Shown here piece by piece: positions 24,301 through 33,500 of a DNA stretch of 34,466 nt. The DNA lies in the NCBI GenBank assembly GCA_021205305.1, contig JAJPXU010000091.1:1-34466 (forward strand), read 5' to 3'. The notes beneath the pieces were generated by a model, which did not search any database, was not told the DNA's origin, and saw nothing but the letters and a program-made list of their open reading frames with translations. Source of the stretch: Lachnospiraceae bacterium (GTDB taxonomy: Bacteria > Bacillota > Clostridia > Lachnospirales > Lachnospiraceae). Both the position numbers and the translations under genes were made by a program. Position 1 is the first letter of the stretch. The number at the start of each line of letters is the position of its first letter.

Positions 24301-25911
24301 ATGGCGGAACAATTATCTACAGAGCAGGTCTTGCTTCTCAATAATCTGATGTATATGCAGGATCAGGAACCGTTCAGTTCGATTACATCTTATGATGGCT
24401 ATACAGTCTCGGATATCATTAATGATATTGACCTGAGTAAGATTGATGATGATACGGATTATGGTTCGTATATGACCGGGCGCGAGTGGAAAGAAATGAT
24501 ACAGGCCATTCAGAATGACGAGCAGCTTCTGAATGTAGAGGTACAGACTACGCATGTTGATACCGCAGAGGGCGGAGGAGGAGGCGTCAGCGCTCTTTTT
24601 GTAGATCCGGCAAATAACGAGGCTGTGGTTGTTTACCGTGGGACAGCTTCGAATGAGTGGAAGGATGATTTCATTGGAGGCGCGGGTACCGATACGGCGG
24701 ATGGCGTGTCGACGCAGCAGCAAATCAACGCTCTGGAGTGGTATCAGTCGCTGGATCTGGAACAGTATGATTCGGTCACTGTTTCCGGCCACTCAAAGGG
24801 CGGGAATAAGGCAAAGTACATAACGGTCATGGATGGTTCAGTAGATCGCTGTCTTTCGTTTGACGGACAGGGATTTTCAGATGAGTTTGTTGAAGCTTAT
24901 TCAGATGAAATCGCGGGCAGACAGGATAAGATCGAGAACCATAATGTAGAGAGCGACTATGTTAATATTCTGCTTAATGACATTGGAAAAACGACCTATT
25001 ATAAAGGGCATGACTATGGGGACGGGGGTTTTCTGGAGAATCATTGTCCGAATACTTTTTTTGCGTATGACAGTGACGGGAATATTTATCTGGAAACCTG
25101 TGAACAGAATGAGACGCTCGCCAATATGGATGAATTTTTGAACAGCTATCTGCGCTCTTTATCAGAGGAGGACAAGCAGGCGGCGCTTGCCCTGATGGGA
25201 GAAATCGTGGAAGCTGGATTCAATGGCGCCAGCGCACAGGAGATTCTGGATATTTTACTCTCAGATAATAATACTGATTACGCCGCATACCTGCTTGCGT
25301 ATTTAATCCGCTATGAGCAGGAAAACACTGGTTTTATGGATGACATAGAAGATTTGCTGAATGATATGGGATTCGAGGATATTCATAAAATTGTGAATGC
25401 GGTTGACAGTGTACTGGACTGGAAATATTTTGACCAGTTGGTAGATGTTCTGGCCTGGGGCAGTGACAAAATACCAGACTGGCTTTTGGAGAAACTGAGA
25501 GACTATCTGAAAGAAAAGACAGGGCTGGATCTTTCTGTGGATGATTTAAAAAAGTTTTTAAGTATGCTTCAGACGATCAACTCAGACCTGGATTCTATCA
25601 CAGTTGTTTCAGATGGTTCTGACAGGGAGATCGCAAGCATCACCGGCAGCTTCAGCGTGATGCCGACGAATCTGAAAACGCTGACGGAAGCGTTTGACAG
25701 CGTCAGCGAAAAACTGGATTCCCTGTCAGAACGTGTAGCCGATGTTTCAGGGAAACTGGATTCCATCTATGTCAGCCATATCTTCAAGCTGAATACCTGC
25801 AAAGCAAATATGCTGAGAAAAAAGCGGCTGTGCAAGACACTGGGTACGAAGCTGGAGGATATTGCGGAGCTTTATGAGAAAGCAGAGAAAAATGCAGTCA
25901 GCCAGTTTTGA
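24301..25911 (+). CDS. Lipase-like (DUF2974/Mbeg1-type) alpha/beta-hydrolase, probable T7SS effector
   Basis: 536 residues without a signal peptide. An N-terminal alpha/beta-hydrolase domain has VVYRGT (oxyanion region) and GHSKGG (163-168, nucleophile Ser165), followed by SFDGQGF and a His-containing segment near HDYGDGGFLENHC. This matches the DUF2974/Mbeg1 lipase-like family. The last 110 residues are helical (SVSEKLDSLSERVADVSGKL) and end with Y525-x3-E529, the YxxxE export motif. Lipase first, export-helices last is the arrangement of the staphylococcal T7SS lipase TslA. The substrate is unknown. GGAAGGAGG precedes the ATG. The gene is directly in the secretion operon. Confidence 0.8.
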   Translation: MAEQLSTEQVLLLNNLMYMQDQEPFSSITSYDGYTVSDIINDIDLSKIDDDTDYGSYMTGREWKEMIQAIQNDEQLLNVEVQTTHVDTAEGGGGGVSALFVDPANNEAVVVYRGTASNEWKDDFIGGAGTDTADGVSTQQQINALEWYQSLDLEQYDSVTVSGHSKGGNKAKYITVMDGSVDRCLSFDGQGFSDEFVEAYSDEIAGRQDKIENHNVESDYVNILLNDIGKTTYYKGHDYGDGGFLENHCPNTFFAYDSDGNIYLETCEQNETLANMDEFLNSYLRSLSEEDKQAALALMGEIVEAGFNGASAQEILDILLSDNNTDYAAYLLAYLIRYEQENTGFMDDIEDLLNDMGFEDIHKIVNAVDSVLDWKYFDQLVDVLAWGSDKIPDWLLEKLRDYLKEKTGLDLSVDDLKKFLSMLQTINSDLDSITVVSDGSDREIASITGSFSVMPTNLKTLTEAFDSVSEKLDSLSERVADVSGKLDSIYVSHIFKLNTCKANMLRKKRLCKTLGTKLEDIAELYEKAEKNAVSQF

Positions 25912-25952
25912 CAGATATTTGCTTGAATTACTGTATGAGGAAGGAGAGAGTT

Positions 25953-27332
25953 ATGATTTGTAAAAGATGTGGAAATCAGAACAGGGCTGGGAGTCATTGG
26001 TGTTCTTTTTGCGGCGCTCCACTGGAGGAAGCCGGAGATTCGGCATGGAATCAGACAGACGAAAGGTCGAGAACACTGGGAATCATTGCGAAAGTGGTGG
26101 CAGCAGTCTGCGGGATTTTGTATTTTGTCCGGGGATTACAGAGAATTCCCAGCCTGGTTTCGAACATCGTTTATCTCATCCGGTGGCCGAGAATACTGAC
26201 GTTCACAAATGTGATCGCTATATTGCTTACCATTGCTGCCTGTATTATATGCACGATTGCATTACTTTTATTTGCGCTTGGCGCATCTGAAGATTGCGGA
26301 GACAATAGAGGGCAGCTCTATCTGTTCACAGCAGCTTCGGCAGTTCTTCGAATCCTGGTTGCAGTGATAGTGATTCCCCTGACTGTGATTGGATACGCTC
26401 TTTCCGGTTACCATTTATATTTGCGGATTTCTAATTTTCTGCTACAGCTTTCGAAAGTGATCCTTTGCGCGGCGTTAACGGAAGGTGTTTTATTTGCACT
26501 CCTTTATCTGGGGGGATGTAGAATAGTCGTGAAAGCGACGAAAGACGGCTTTTCCTCGGTGATGCGGGATGTCGAGGAGACTGTGCGGAAAGCGGTCGAA
26601 AGGCTTTTTCAAAAGAGACGGAAAGAGAACAGCTCTGGCGCCGGAAAAACACAGACGTCTGAAAATGCTGGATTTCAGACGAACCGTGGAATGAACGCTG
26701 ATGCAGAGTCACAGACATACGCCGATATGGCTCACACAAATTCCACTTCTTATGGACAGGGCGGTTTCGCGCCGTATGGTCAGGGTGGAACCACGCCCTA
26801 TGGTCAGGACGGCTTCCAGGGACATGAACAGATGGGGGCAAATTCAGGTACGTCGAATCAACAAACGCCGGGGCGGGAAGTATATTATGCTCCGGCAGGG
26901 GCACCGGATTCGAATTTTGGATATATTCCTCGTGAACGACTGAAAGAGGATCGGAGTCTGGTACTGTATATCGTCTTCACGATTCTTACCTGCGGAATTT
27001 ATGGTTTCTATTTTATCCATTCTACCGCAGAAGATCTCAATGTGATCTGTAAGGAAGACGGCAGGACAACAAAAGGATTGCTAGGCTATATTGGTTTGTC
27101 GATTGTCAGCTGCGGCGTTTATTCTTCGTATTGGGGGGCGTCTTTTGTGGATCGTATGGCTTTCAACGCACCCCGGTATGGCGTAACAATAGAGGAATCC
27201 GGAACAACCTATATTCTCTGGAATTTTCCAGGCGTCCTGCTTTGCTTTGTGGGACCGTTTATCGCGTTGCATATCATCATCAAAAACATGAATAAACTGG
27301 CCAGGGCATATAATGAAAAATATCATTTGTAG
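25953..27332 (+). CDS. Zinc-ribbon multi-pass membrane protein with DUF4234
   Basis: 459 residues from the ATG at 25953, which has AAGGAGAGAG just upstream; a longer start at 25908 lacks one. The N-terminal ribbon C3-x2-C6-x10-C17-x2-C20 has the same spacing as in the kinases. Four or so hydrophobic helices (about 40-200) come next, then a Gln/Gly/Tyr-rich linker with three PYGQGG-like units. Last comes a DUF4234 region (about 330-459, LTCGIYGFYFIHS, VSCGVYSSYW, LWNFPGVLLCFVGPF) related to that of 11428. A membrane scaffold for the locus is likely (inference). Confidence 0.82.
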   Translation: MICKRCGNQNRAGSHWCSFCGAPLEEAGDSAWNQTDERSRTLGIIAKVVAAVCGILYFVRGLQRIPSLVSNIVYLIRWPRILTFTNVIAILLTIAACIICTIALLLFALGASEDCGDNRGQLYLFTAASAVLRILVAVIVIPLTVIGYALSGYHLYLRISNFLLQLSKVILCAALTEGVLFALLYLGGCRIVVKATKDGFSSVMRDVEETVRKAVERLFQKRRKENSSGAGKTQTSENAGFQTNRGMNADAESQTYADMAHTNSTSYGQGGFAPYGQGGTTPYGQDGFQGHEQMGANSGTSNQQTPGREVYYAPAGAPDSNFGYIPRERLKEDRSLVLYIVFTILTCGIYGFYFIHSTAEDLNVICKEDGRTTKGLLGYIGLSIVSCGVYSSYWGASFVDRMAFNAPRYGVTIEESGTTYILWNFPGVLLCFVGPFIALHIIIKNMNKLARAYNEKYHL

Positions 27333-27753
27333 GTTTTACAGAGCTTTTCAAGACAGAAAAAGTGATGTGGCGGCAATTGTCACAATAATCGTTTTTTACC
27401 TTTTCCTGGAGGGGATAGGCATTACATGTCCTATCCTTTTTGTAACGGGTATATCCTGCGCGGGGTGTGGTATGTCAAGGGCATGGCTTTCCGTACTGCG
27501 GCTAGATTTCTCTTCAGCGTTTTCCTTTCATCCCCTGTTTTGGATGCCGATTCTGGTAATTGTACTTTTTTTATTACGAAAACGCATCCCAACAAAGCTG
27601 TATCATATGGCGGTGATAGCTATCATTCTTTTGTTCCTGCTGGTCTATTTGTTTCGAATGATGAATCCAAATGATGTCATTGTTGTATTCAGGCCGAAGG
27701 AAGGGATTATTTTTCGTGTATTGGAAAGTTTGCCAATAAGAGGGTGTCCATAG
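27313..27753 (+). CDS. DUF2752-family membrane protein
   Basis: 146 residues with three or four hydrophobic helices and the family hallmark TGISCAGCGMSRAW (about residues 44-57). The gene overlaps the previous one by 20 bases, so the two are coupled. DUF2752 proteins often sit beside DUF4234 proteins; their function is not known. It seems to be the last gene of the operon, since hairpin-containing sequence follows. Confidence 0.85.
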   Translation: MKNIICRFYRAFQDRKSDVAAIVTIIVFYLFLEGIGITCPILFVTGISCAGCGMSRAWLSVLRLDFSSAFSFHPLFWMPILVIVLFLLRKRIPTKLYHMAVIAIILLFLLVYLFRMMNPNDVIVVFRPKEGIIFRVLESLPIRGCP

Positions 27754-27872
27754 CTGTCTATGTTTATTTTCACGAAGCAACAACATTCAGGTTTCTGGAA
27801 AAGAAGAGGGCAAGGGAACGTTTGAAAAAAGCAGAAAATCCGGTTGACCCGCCCCACGGGAAGTAGTATATT

Positions 27873-27912
27873 CGTAACAGTTCAGAACGGCCTGCTGTTC
27901 AGAATAGTTACG
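27873..27912. repeat. Long imperfect inverted repeat (possible terminator or dispersed element)
   Basis: A 40-base hairpin begins CGTAAC and ends GTTACG, with about 16 of 18 possible pairs (two G-T) and a 4-base loop (CCTG). It includes the direct repeat GTTCAGAA twice. No T run follows. It may stop or process the secretion operon transcript, or be a small dispersed repeat. The 279-base gap from 27754 to 28032 holds this, the dyad at 27963 and nothing else I can name. Confidence 0.55.
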
Positions 27913-27962
27913 TATTTCGATATTACTGGTCAGACCTATAGTGATTGAAATAGGGTAAAGAT

Positions 27963-27977
27963 GGTCATGGTGTGACC
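27963..27977. promoter_or_regulatory. Small dyad upstream of the GH31 gene
   Basis: GGTCA-N5-TGACC about 55 bases before the GH31 start. It could be an operator for a sugar-responsive regulator; no promoter was recognised with confidence nearby. Confidence 0.25.
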
Positions 27978-28032
27978 TGCAGCTATTCGGTATTTGAAAG
28001 AAGCAGATAAAACGCACGAAAGGATGAACCGT

Positions 28033-30438
28033 ATGAAGACAGGGAGTCTACGCACTTTTGAAGTGGATGGGAACCGGGTTTTGGCTCATTTTGAAAATCA
28101 GGAAATTGTGGTAACGATTCTTACACCGGAAGTGATCCGTGTGTTTGTACCGATTAAAAGGCAGGAGCAGAAATCGCAGGCGATTGAAGGTGAAAAGGCA
28201 ATGCCGGTCACGTTTGCGGCAAAGCGGGAAGCCGGGAAGATCGTTATTTGCACGGAGGCGCAAGGGGCTGAGAATAATAACAGTGTAAAGGCGCGGTATC
28301 TTACGCAAAGCATACTCAATATGGACGCCATGGGCGGCCGACAAACCGAGGAGAAAGAAGGGATCGTTGGTGCGCAAATGGCCAAGGAGAGCAATACTCC
28401 GACGTACGCGCTCCGCCTGGAGCTTGGTGAGGATCTGTATATCTGCGTGACGGATGAACAGGGCCGGGAGCTTCTGCGGACGTGGGACGGGGAACGCACG
28501 ATTTCCAATGCTTTGAGTGAGCGGCAGCTGCAGCTGATCGAGGCGGAAGGGCACGACGTTTCCCATATGAGAAAGGAAAACTACCCGGTGCAGCTTGTTT
28601 GCAGACTGGAAGAGGAGGACTGCTTTTATGGTCTGGGCGATAAAACCGGGTTTTTGAATAAACGGGACTACGAATATGAAAACTGGAATACGGATAATCC
28701 GCAGGCGCACACGGAGCAGTTTCATGCGCTGTATAAGAGTATTCCGTTTTTGATCTGTAAGCGGAAAGAGTTTTCCTGCGGGCTGTTTTTTGACAATTCC
28801 TATCACAGCTATTTTGATCTGGGCAAGGAGAATCCGGATTATTTCTTTTACGGTGCGGACGACGGGAATCTGGATTTCTATATCATTGGCGGGGGAAGTA
28901 TTGCTTCTGTCATCCGGAACTATACCTGGCTGACCGGACGGACGCCGCTGCCGCAGCTCTGGACGCTCGGCCATCAGCAGTCACGCTGGGGATATGATTG
29001 CGCGGAGGACTTTCTGGAAGTGGCCAGAAAGTATCGCGAGGAAGAGATTCCCTGTGATGTGATTCATTTTGATATTGATTATATGGATCATTTTAAGGTG
29101 TTTACCTGGGATGAAGGGGCGATGGGGGCTCCCGGTGCTGTTGTGAAAACACTTGGGGAAGATGGCTTTAAGGTGGTAATGATTCTGGACCCCGGGGTGA
29201 AAAAAGAAGACGGCTATTTTATGTACGAAGAGGGCAAGGAGCAGGGGTTCTTTGCGTTAGATACGGATGGAGAGATTTATGTCAATGAGGTGTGGCCGGG
29301 GGATGCCGTGTATCCGGACTTTGGCCGCAGGGAGGTGCGCGGCTGGTGGGGTGAGCATGAAAAGTTCCTGCTGGATCTGGGCGTGGCCGGAATCTGGAAT
29401 GACATGAATGAGCCGGCAAGCTTTCGCGGGCAGCTTCCCGCGGATGTGGTCTTTTCCAATGAAGAACGAACCACAGATCATGCGGAGATGCACAACCTCT
29501 ATGGACACTGCATGAGCAAAGCGGCGTTTGATGGGCTGCGAAAATACAGTGATCGTCGGCCGTTTGTGATCACACGCGCCTGCTATGCCGGGACGCAGAA
29601 ATATTCGACGGTGTGGACCGGAGACAACCAGAGCTTATGGTCGCATTTGCAGATGATGATTCCGCAGCTTTGCAATCTGGGCATGAGCGGGTTTGCTTTT
29701 GCCGGGACGGATATCGGCGGCTTTGGAGAGGATGCGACGCCGGAGCTGCTGGCGCGCTGGGTGGAGGCGGCCTGCTTTTCTCCGCTGTTCCGCAATCACT
29801 CCGCAAAAAGCACCAGAAGACAGGAACCCTGGCAGTTTGGAGAGAAAATCACCGCGATTTACCGAAAATACGTAACGCTGAGATATGAGTTTCTTCCATA
29901 TATATATGACCTGTTTTATCAGGGAGAGCAAAGCGGGCTGCCTGTTATGCGGCCGCTGGTTCTCCATTATGAGGACGACCCGAATACATACAATCTGAAC
30001 ACCGAATTTCTGGTAGGGGAAAATCTGCTGGTTGCTCCGGTGGTCGAGCCAGGGGCGGTGGTAAAGATGGTCTACCTGCCGGAAGGAGTCTGGTATGATT
30101 ACTGGAGCGGCAAAGCTTATGAAGGGCGGCAGTATATCTGCGGTGACGCCCCGCTGGATGTCTGCCCGCTGTTTATCAAAGCCGGAAGTATCATTCCGAC
30201 TTATGAGCCGGTGGCGTATGTGGGGGAAAAGCCATATGATAAGCTGATTCTTTTGACCACTCCTGGCGCAGCCGAATACACGCATTTTCAGGATAATGGG
30301 GAAGATTACGCATATCAGCGCGGGGAATATAATCTTTATCAATTCATAAAGGATGAAAAGGGAAGTCTGACTGTGCGGATGGAACAGGAGGGGTACCTGC
30401 GGTATAAGGAAATTGTGGTAAAACAGGTAGCAATCTGA
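28033..30438 (+). CDS. GH31 alpha-glucosidase
   Basis: 801 residues from the ATG at 28033, chosen because GAAAGGA lies eight bases upstream; an ATG at 28024 and a TTG at 27994 are less well placed. An N-terminal beta-sandwich is followed by a GH31 barrel with WTLGHQQSRWGY, HFDIDYMDHFKVFTWD, IWNDMNEPAS (nucleophile Asp457) and VWTGDNQS (acid/base Asp531). These are the alpha-glucosidase forms of the motifs. A C-terminal beta domain completes it. No signal peptide, so it acts in the cytosol on imported alpha-glucosides. It probably belongs with the GH2 gene 82 bases downstream and not with the secretion operon. Confidence 0.93.
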   Translation: MKTGSLRTFEVDGNRVLAHFENQEIVVTILTPEVIRVFVPIKRQEQKSQAIEGEKAMPVTFAAKREAGKIVICTEAQGAENNNSVKARYLTQSILNMDAMGGRQTEEKEGIVGAQMAKESNTPTYALRLELGEDLYICVTDEQGRELLRTWDGERTISNALSERQLQLIEAEGHDVSHMRKENYPVQLVCRLEEEDCFYGLGDKTGFLNKRDYEYENWNTDNPQAHTEQFHALYKSIPFLICKRKEFSCGLFFDNSYHSYFDLGKENPDYFFYGADDGNLDFYIIGGGSIASVIRNYTWLTGRTPLPQLWTLGHQQSRWGYDCAEDFLEVARKYREEEIPCDVIHFDIDYMDHFKVFTWDEGAMGAPGAVVKTLGEDGFKVVMILDPGVKKEDGYFMYEEGKEQGFFALDTDGEIYVNEVWPGDAVYPDFGRREVRGWWGEHEKFLLDLGVAGIWNDMNEPASFRGQLPADVVFSNEERTTDHAEMHNLYGHCMSKAAFDGLRKYSDRRPFVITRACYAGTQKYSTVWTGDNQSLWSHLQMMIPQLCNLGMSGFAFAGTDIGGFGEDATPELLARWVEAACFSPLFRNHSAKSTRRQEPWQFGEKITAIYRKYVTLRYEFLPYIYDLFYQGEQSGLPVMRPLVLHYEDDPNTYNLNTEFLVGENLLVAPVVEPGAVVKMVYLPEGVWYDYWSGKAYEGRQYICGDAPLDVCPLFIKAGSIIPTYEPVAYVGEKPYDKLILLTTPGAAEYTHFQDNGEDYAYQRGEYNLYQFIKDEKGSLTVRMEQEGYLRYKEIVVKQVAI

Positions 30439-30463
30439 GGGAACGCTAACAATTTTATCACAA

Positions 30464-30478
30464 GGGTAACTGTTACCC
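30464..30478. promoter_or_regulatory. Perfect 15-base palindrome upstream of the GH2 gene
   Basis: GGGTAAC-T-GTTACCC, symmetrical about one base, 42 bases before the GH2 ATG. The one-base centre makes an RNA hairpin poor and a protein operator more likely. The binding protein is unknown. Confidence 0.45.
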
Positions 30479-30520
30479 ACAAGGAAGAAATAGAACAGAT
30501 AAACTGGAGGAATCAACGGA

Positions 30521-33500
30521 ATGCGATTATTCAATGACAACTGGGAATTTTCCAAAAACGAAGAAGCATTTTCTCCTGTAGGTTTGCCCCATGACTGGGC
30601 GATTTACGGCACGGAGACTTTTTACGAGGATGTCCTCGGCCGTTACCGGAAGTTGTTTTCATGGAAGAGGCAGCCGGATGAGCGGGTGTTCCTGCGCTTT
30701 GACGGCGTATATATGGACAGCCGTTATTACCTGAATGGAGAGCAGGTCTGGGAGTGGAAGTACGGCTATTCTGCGTTTGAGTTTGAGATTACGGACAAGC
30801 TGAAGGATGGGGAGAATGAACTGCTGGTGACGGTGGATTTCCGCAATCCGAACAGCCGTTGGTATTCCGGCGCGGGCATTTACCGCAATGTGTGGCTGCG
30901 CACGACGCACGAGCAGTATCTGGCGGCGGATGGGGTCTATTTTCATGCTGCCCATTCTGCGGCGGATCAGGAAATGATTGCTTTATCGGCGGATAGGAAA
31001 AATGAAGAAACTCTCAATTCGGCAACGAACCTGGATGGCAGGAATCGGGATATCTGGGAGGTTTGGCTTCAGGTGGAAGTGTCCGGACGTGATTTATCGT
31101 GCGGTGATTTCAATGTGCATTTTACTCTTTTGGATGCGGACGGCACTGCTGTCTTGTCCGGACAGGGAGAACCTCAGCAAGAGGAGGAATCAGACTGCGG
31201 CATATCGCGCGGCGAGATCCAGTGCGGCAGCGCTTATGGCAGAAGATGTGAGACGCATTTTTTGTACCAATTTTATGGCCAGCTGTCTAACCCGGTGCGC
31301 TGGGATATTGAGAACCCGTACCTTTACCGTCTGCGTGTGGAGTTAACCAGGTGCGGTGAGGTGATTCAGAGCGAAGAGCAGATGGTGGGATTCCGCACGA
31401 CGGAGTTTCTTCCAGAGGAGGGCTTCCTTTTAAATGGCAGAAAGGTGAAGCTGAACGGGGTCTGTGACCATCATGACCTTGGCTGTCTGGGCAGCGCGTT
31501 CCACCCACAGGCGATGGAGCGGAAGCTGCGGATTCTGAAGGAGATGGGAACCAACGCGATCCGTCTTTCCCACAATATGCCGGCCGCAGGGCTGATGGAG
31601 CTGACGGACCAGCTGGGGATTCTGGTGGTGTCGGAGGCGTTTGATATGTGGGAATCGCCGAAGACGCCTTACGATTACGCGCGGTTTTTCCCGGAATGGT
31701 ATCCAGCGGATGTGGCGAGCTGGATTCGGCGGGACCGCAACCGGCCGAGTGTGATTATGTGGAGCATTGGAAATGAGATTCATGATACGCACGCCAGTGA
31801 AAAAGGCCAGGAGTGGACGCGCCGACTGCTTGCAGAGGTGGCGAAGCATGACCCGCTTGGGAATGCACGCCCAACGATTGGCTCGAACTATATGCCGTGG
31901 GAGAACGCGCAGAAGTGCGCGGATATTGTGAAGCTGGCGGGCTATAATTATGGAGCAAATTATTATGACGAACACCATGAGAAACACCCGGACTGGGTGA
32001 TTTACGGCAGTGAGACCGGTTCAGTGGTGCAGAGCCGTGGAATTTATCATTTCCCTTATACGAAATCGGTGCTGGCAGATGAGGACGAGCAGTGTTCCTC
32101 GCTCGGAAACTCGACGACGAGCTGGGGCGCGAAGTCGCATGAAGACTGTATTGCGGCGGAGTGGGACCACCCGTTTTCCTGCGGGCAGTTTCTGTGGTCC
32201 GGATTTGATTATATCGGAGAACCGACGCCTTATCACACGAAAAATTCTTACTTTGGACAGGTGGATACGGCAGGCTTCCCGAAGGATTCTTATTACTGCT
32301 ATCAGGCGGCGTGGACGGATTACCGGAAAAATCCGATGGTGCACCTGTTTCCTTACTGGGATTACAACGAAGGGCAGGAGATTGATGTGCGCGTTTACTC
32401 CAACGCGCCGGCGGTGGAGCTGTTTTTGAATGGAGAGAGCCAGGGAAAGAAGATTCTGGATGAGCGCCATATTTCCGCGACCTGGCGCGTCCTGTACCAG
32501 GCGGGAGAGATTCGCGCGAAAGCATATGACGAAAAAGAAAACGTGATTGCGGAAGAGGCGCACCGGTCTTTTGGCGATGCCGCCAAGATCGTTCTGACGC
32601 CATCCATGCCGCGGCGTCTCACGCGAAGCGTACTTGAAATGGACGCCGCTGCACCGTCAAAGGAACTCACAGCGAACGGAAACGACCTGCTCTTTGTGGA
32701 AATTACAATGGAAGACGCGGATGGAAATCCGGTGGAAAACGCGGTAAACCGGGTGCAGATTTCTGTGACGGGCGCGGGCGCGCTGGTCGGCACGGACAAT
32801 GGGGACAGCACGGACCGGGATAGCTACAAAAGCGGCAGCCGCAGGCTTTTTAGCGGGAAACTTCTCATGGTGGCGAAGACCGGTACAGAACCCGGTGAAC
32901 TGGTGGTAACCGTCACGTCGCCGGGGCTTTCTGCGGCGGTGCTGACGGTGCCTGTGGCAGAGGGAACGCTCGAACCAGGCAGCAGTCCTCTTGCTTATCT
33001 GGCAGATCCACGCGAAGCGTGTTCGAAATGGACGCCGCAAGCGGCTGACGGAGCTGATCGCTCAGTGGAAGATCGTTTAGTACGGACCGAAACGGAGTGC
33101 AGAAGCGTAGACGCGAGGGAGGAGGCGATACCCGCCTGCCAGTGGCAGACGAACGATGCCGGTAAGGAGGAAAGCCAAGAGGATATCCCTGTGCGCGCGA
33201 TCCGCCTGAAAAGCCTGGACGGGATTCGTCTCACGAAGGAGCATCCGGAGACGATTGTGACCGCGACAATCTGCCCTGCGTCTGCGACGGACCGGTCGCT
33301 TGCCTGGAGTGTGGTAGATGATTCCGGGATTCCGCTGCCGCTTGCCGTACTGGAGCCGCTGGAGCTTTCGGATGAGCTGCTTAAGGAAAAACCAGAACTG
33401 AAAACAGCGGACGCGTGTGTCCTGGTTCAGGCGAAGAGCGATGGGAAATTCCGCCTGCGCTGTACATCGAATAGTGGGAAAGAAAGCGTGCGCATGATTT

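Noticed and set aside
27754-28032. A further small gene after the DUF2752 gene
   Set aside because: Short frames exist but lack ribosome binding sites and family features, and the region is dominated by inverted repeats.
28048-28974. Leftward 308-codon open frame
   Set aside because: It lies fully within the GH31 gene on the opposite strand, shows no domain, and has basic, low-information sequence typical of an antisense shadow.
31755-32603. Leftward 282-codon open frame
   Set aside because: Antisense to the GH2 catalytic domain, with Pro/Ser/Arg-rich composition and no recognised motif.
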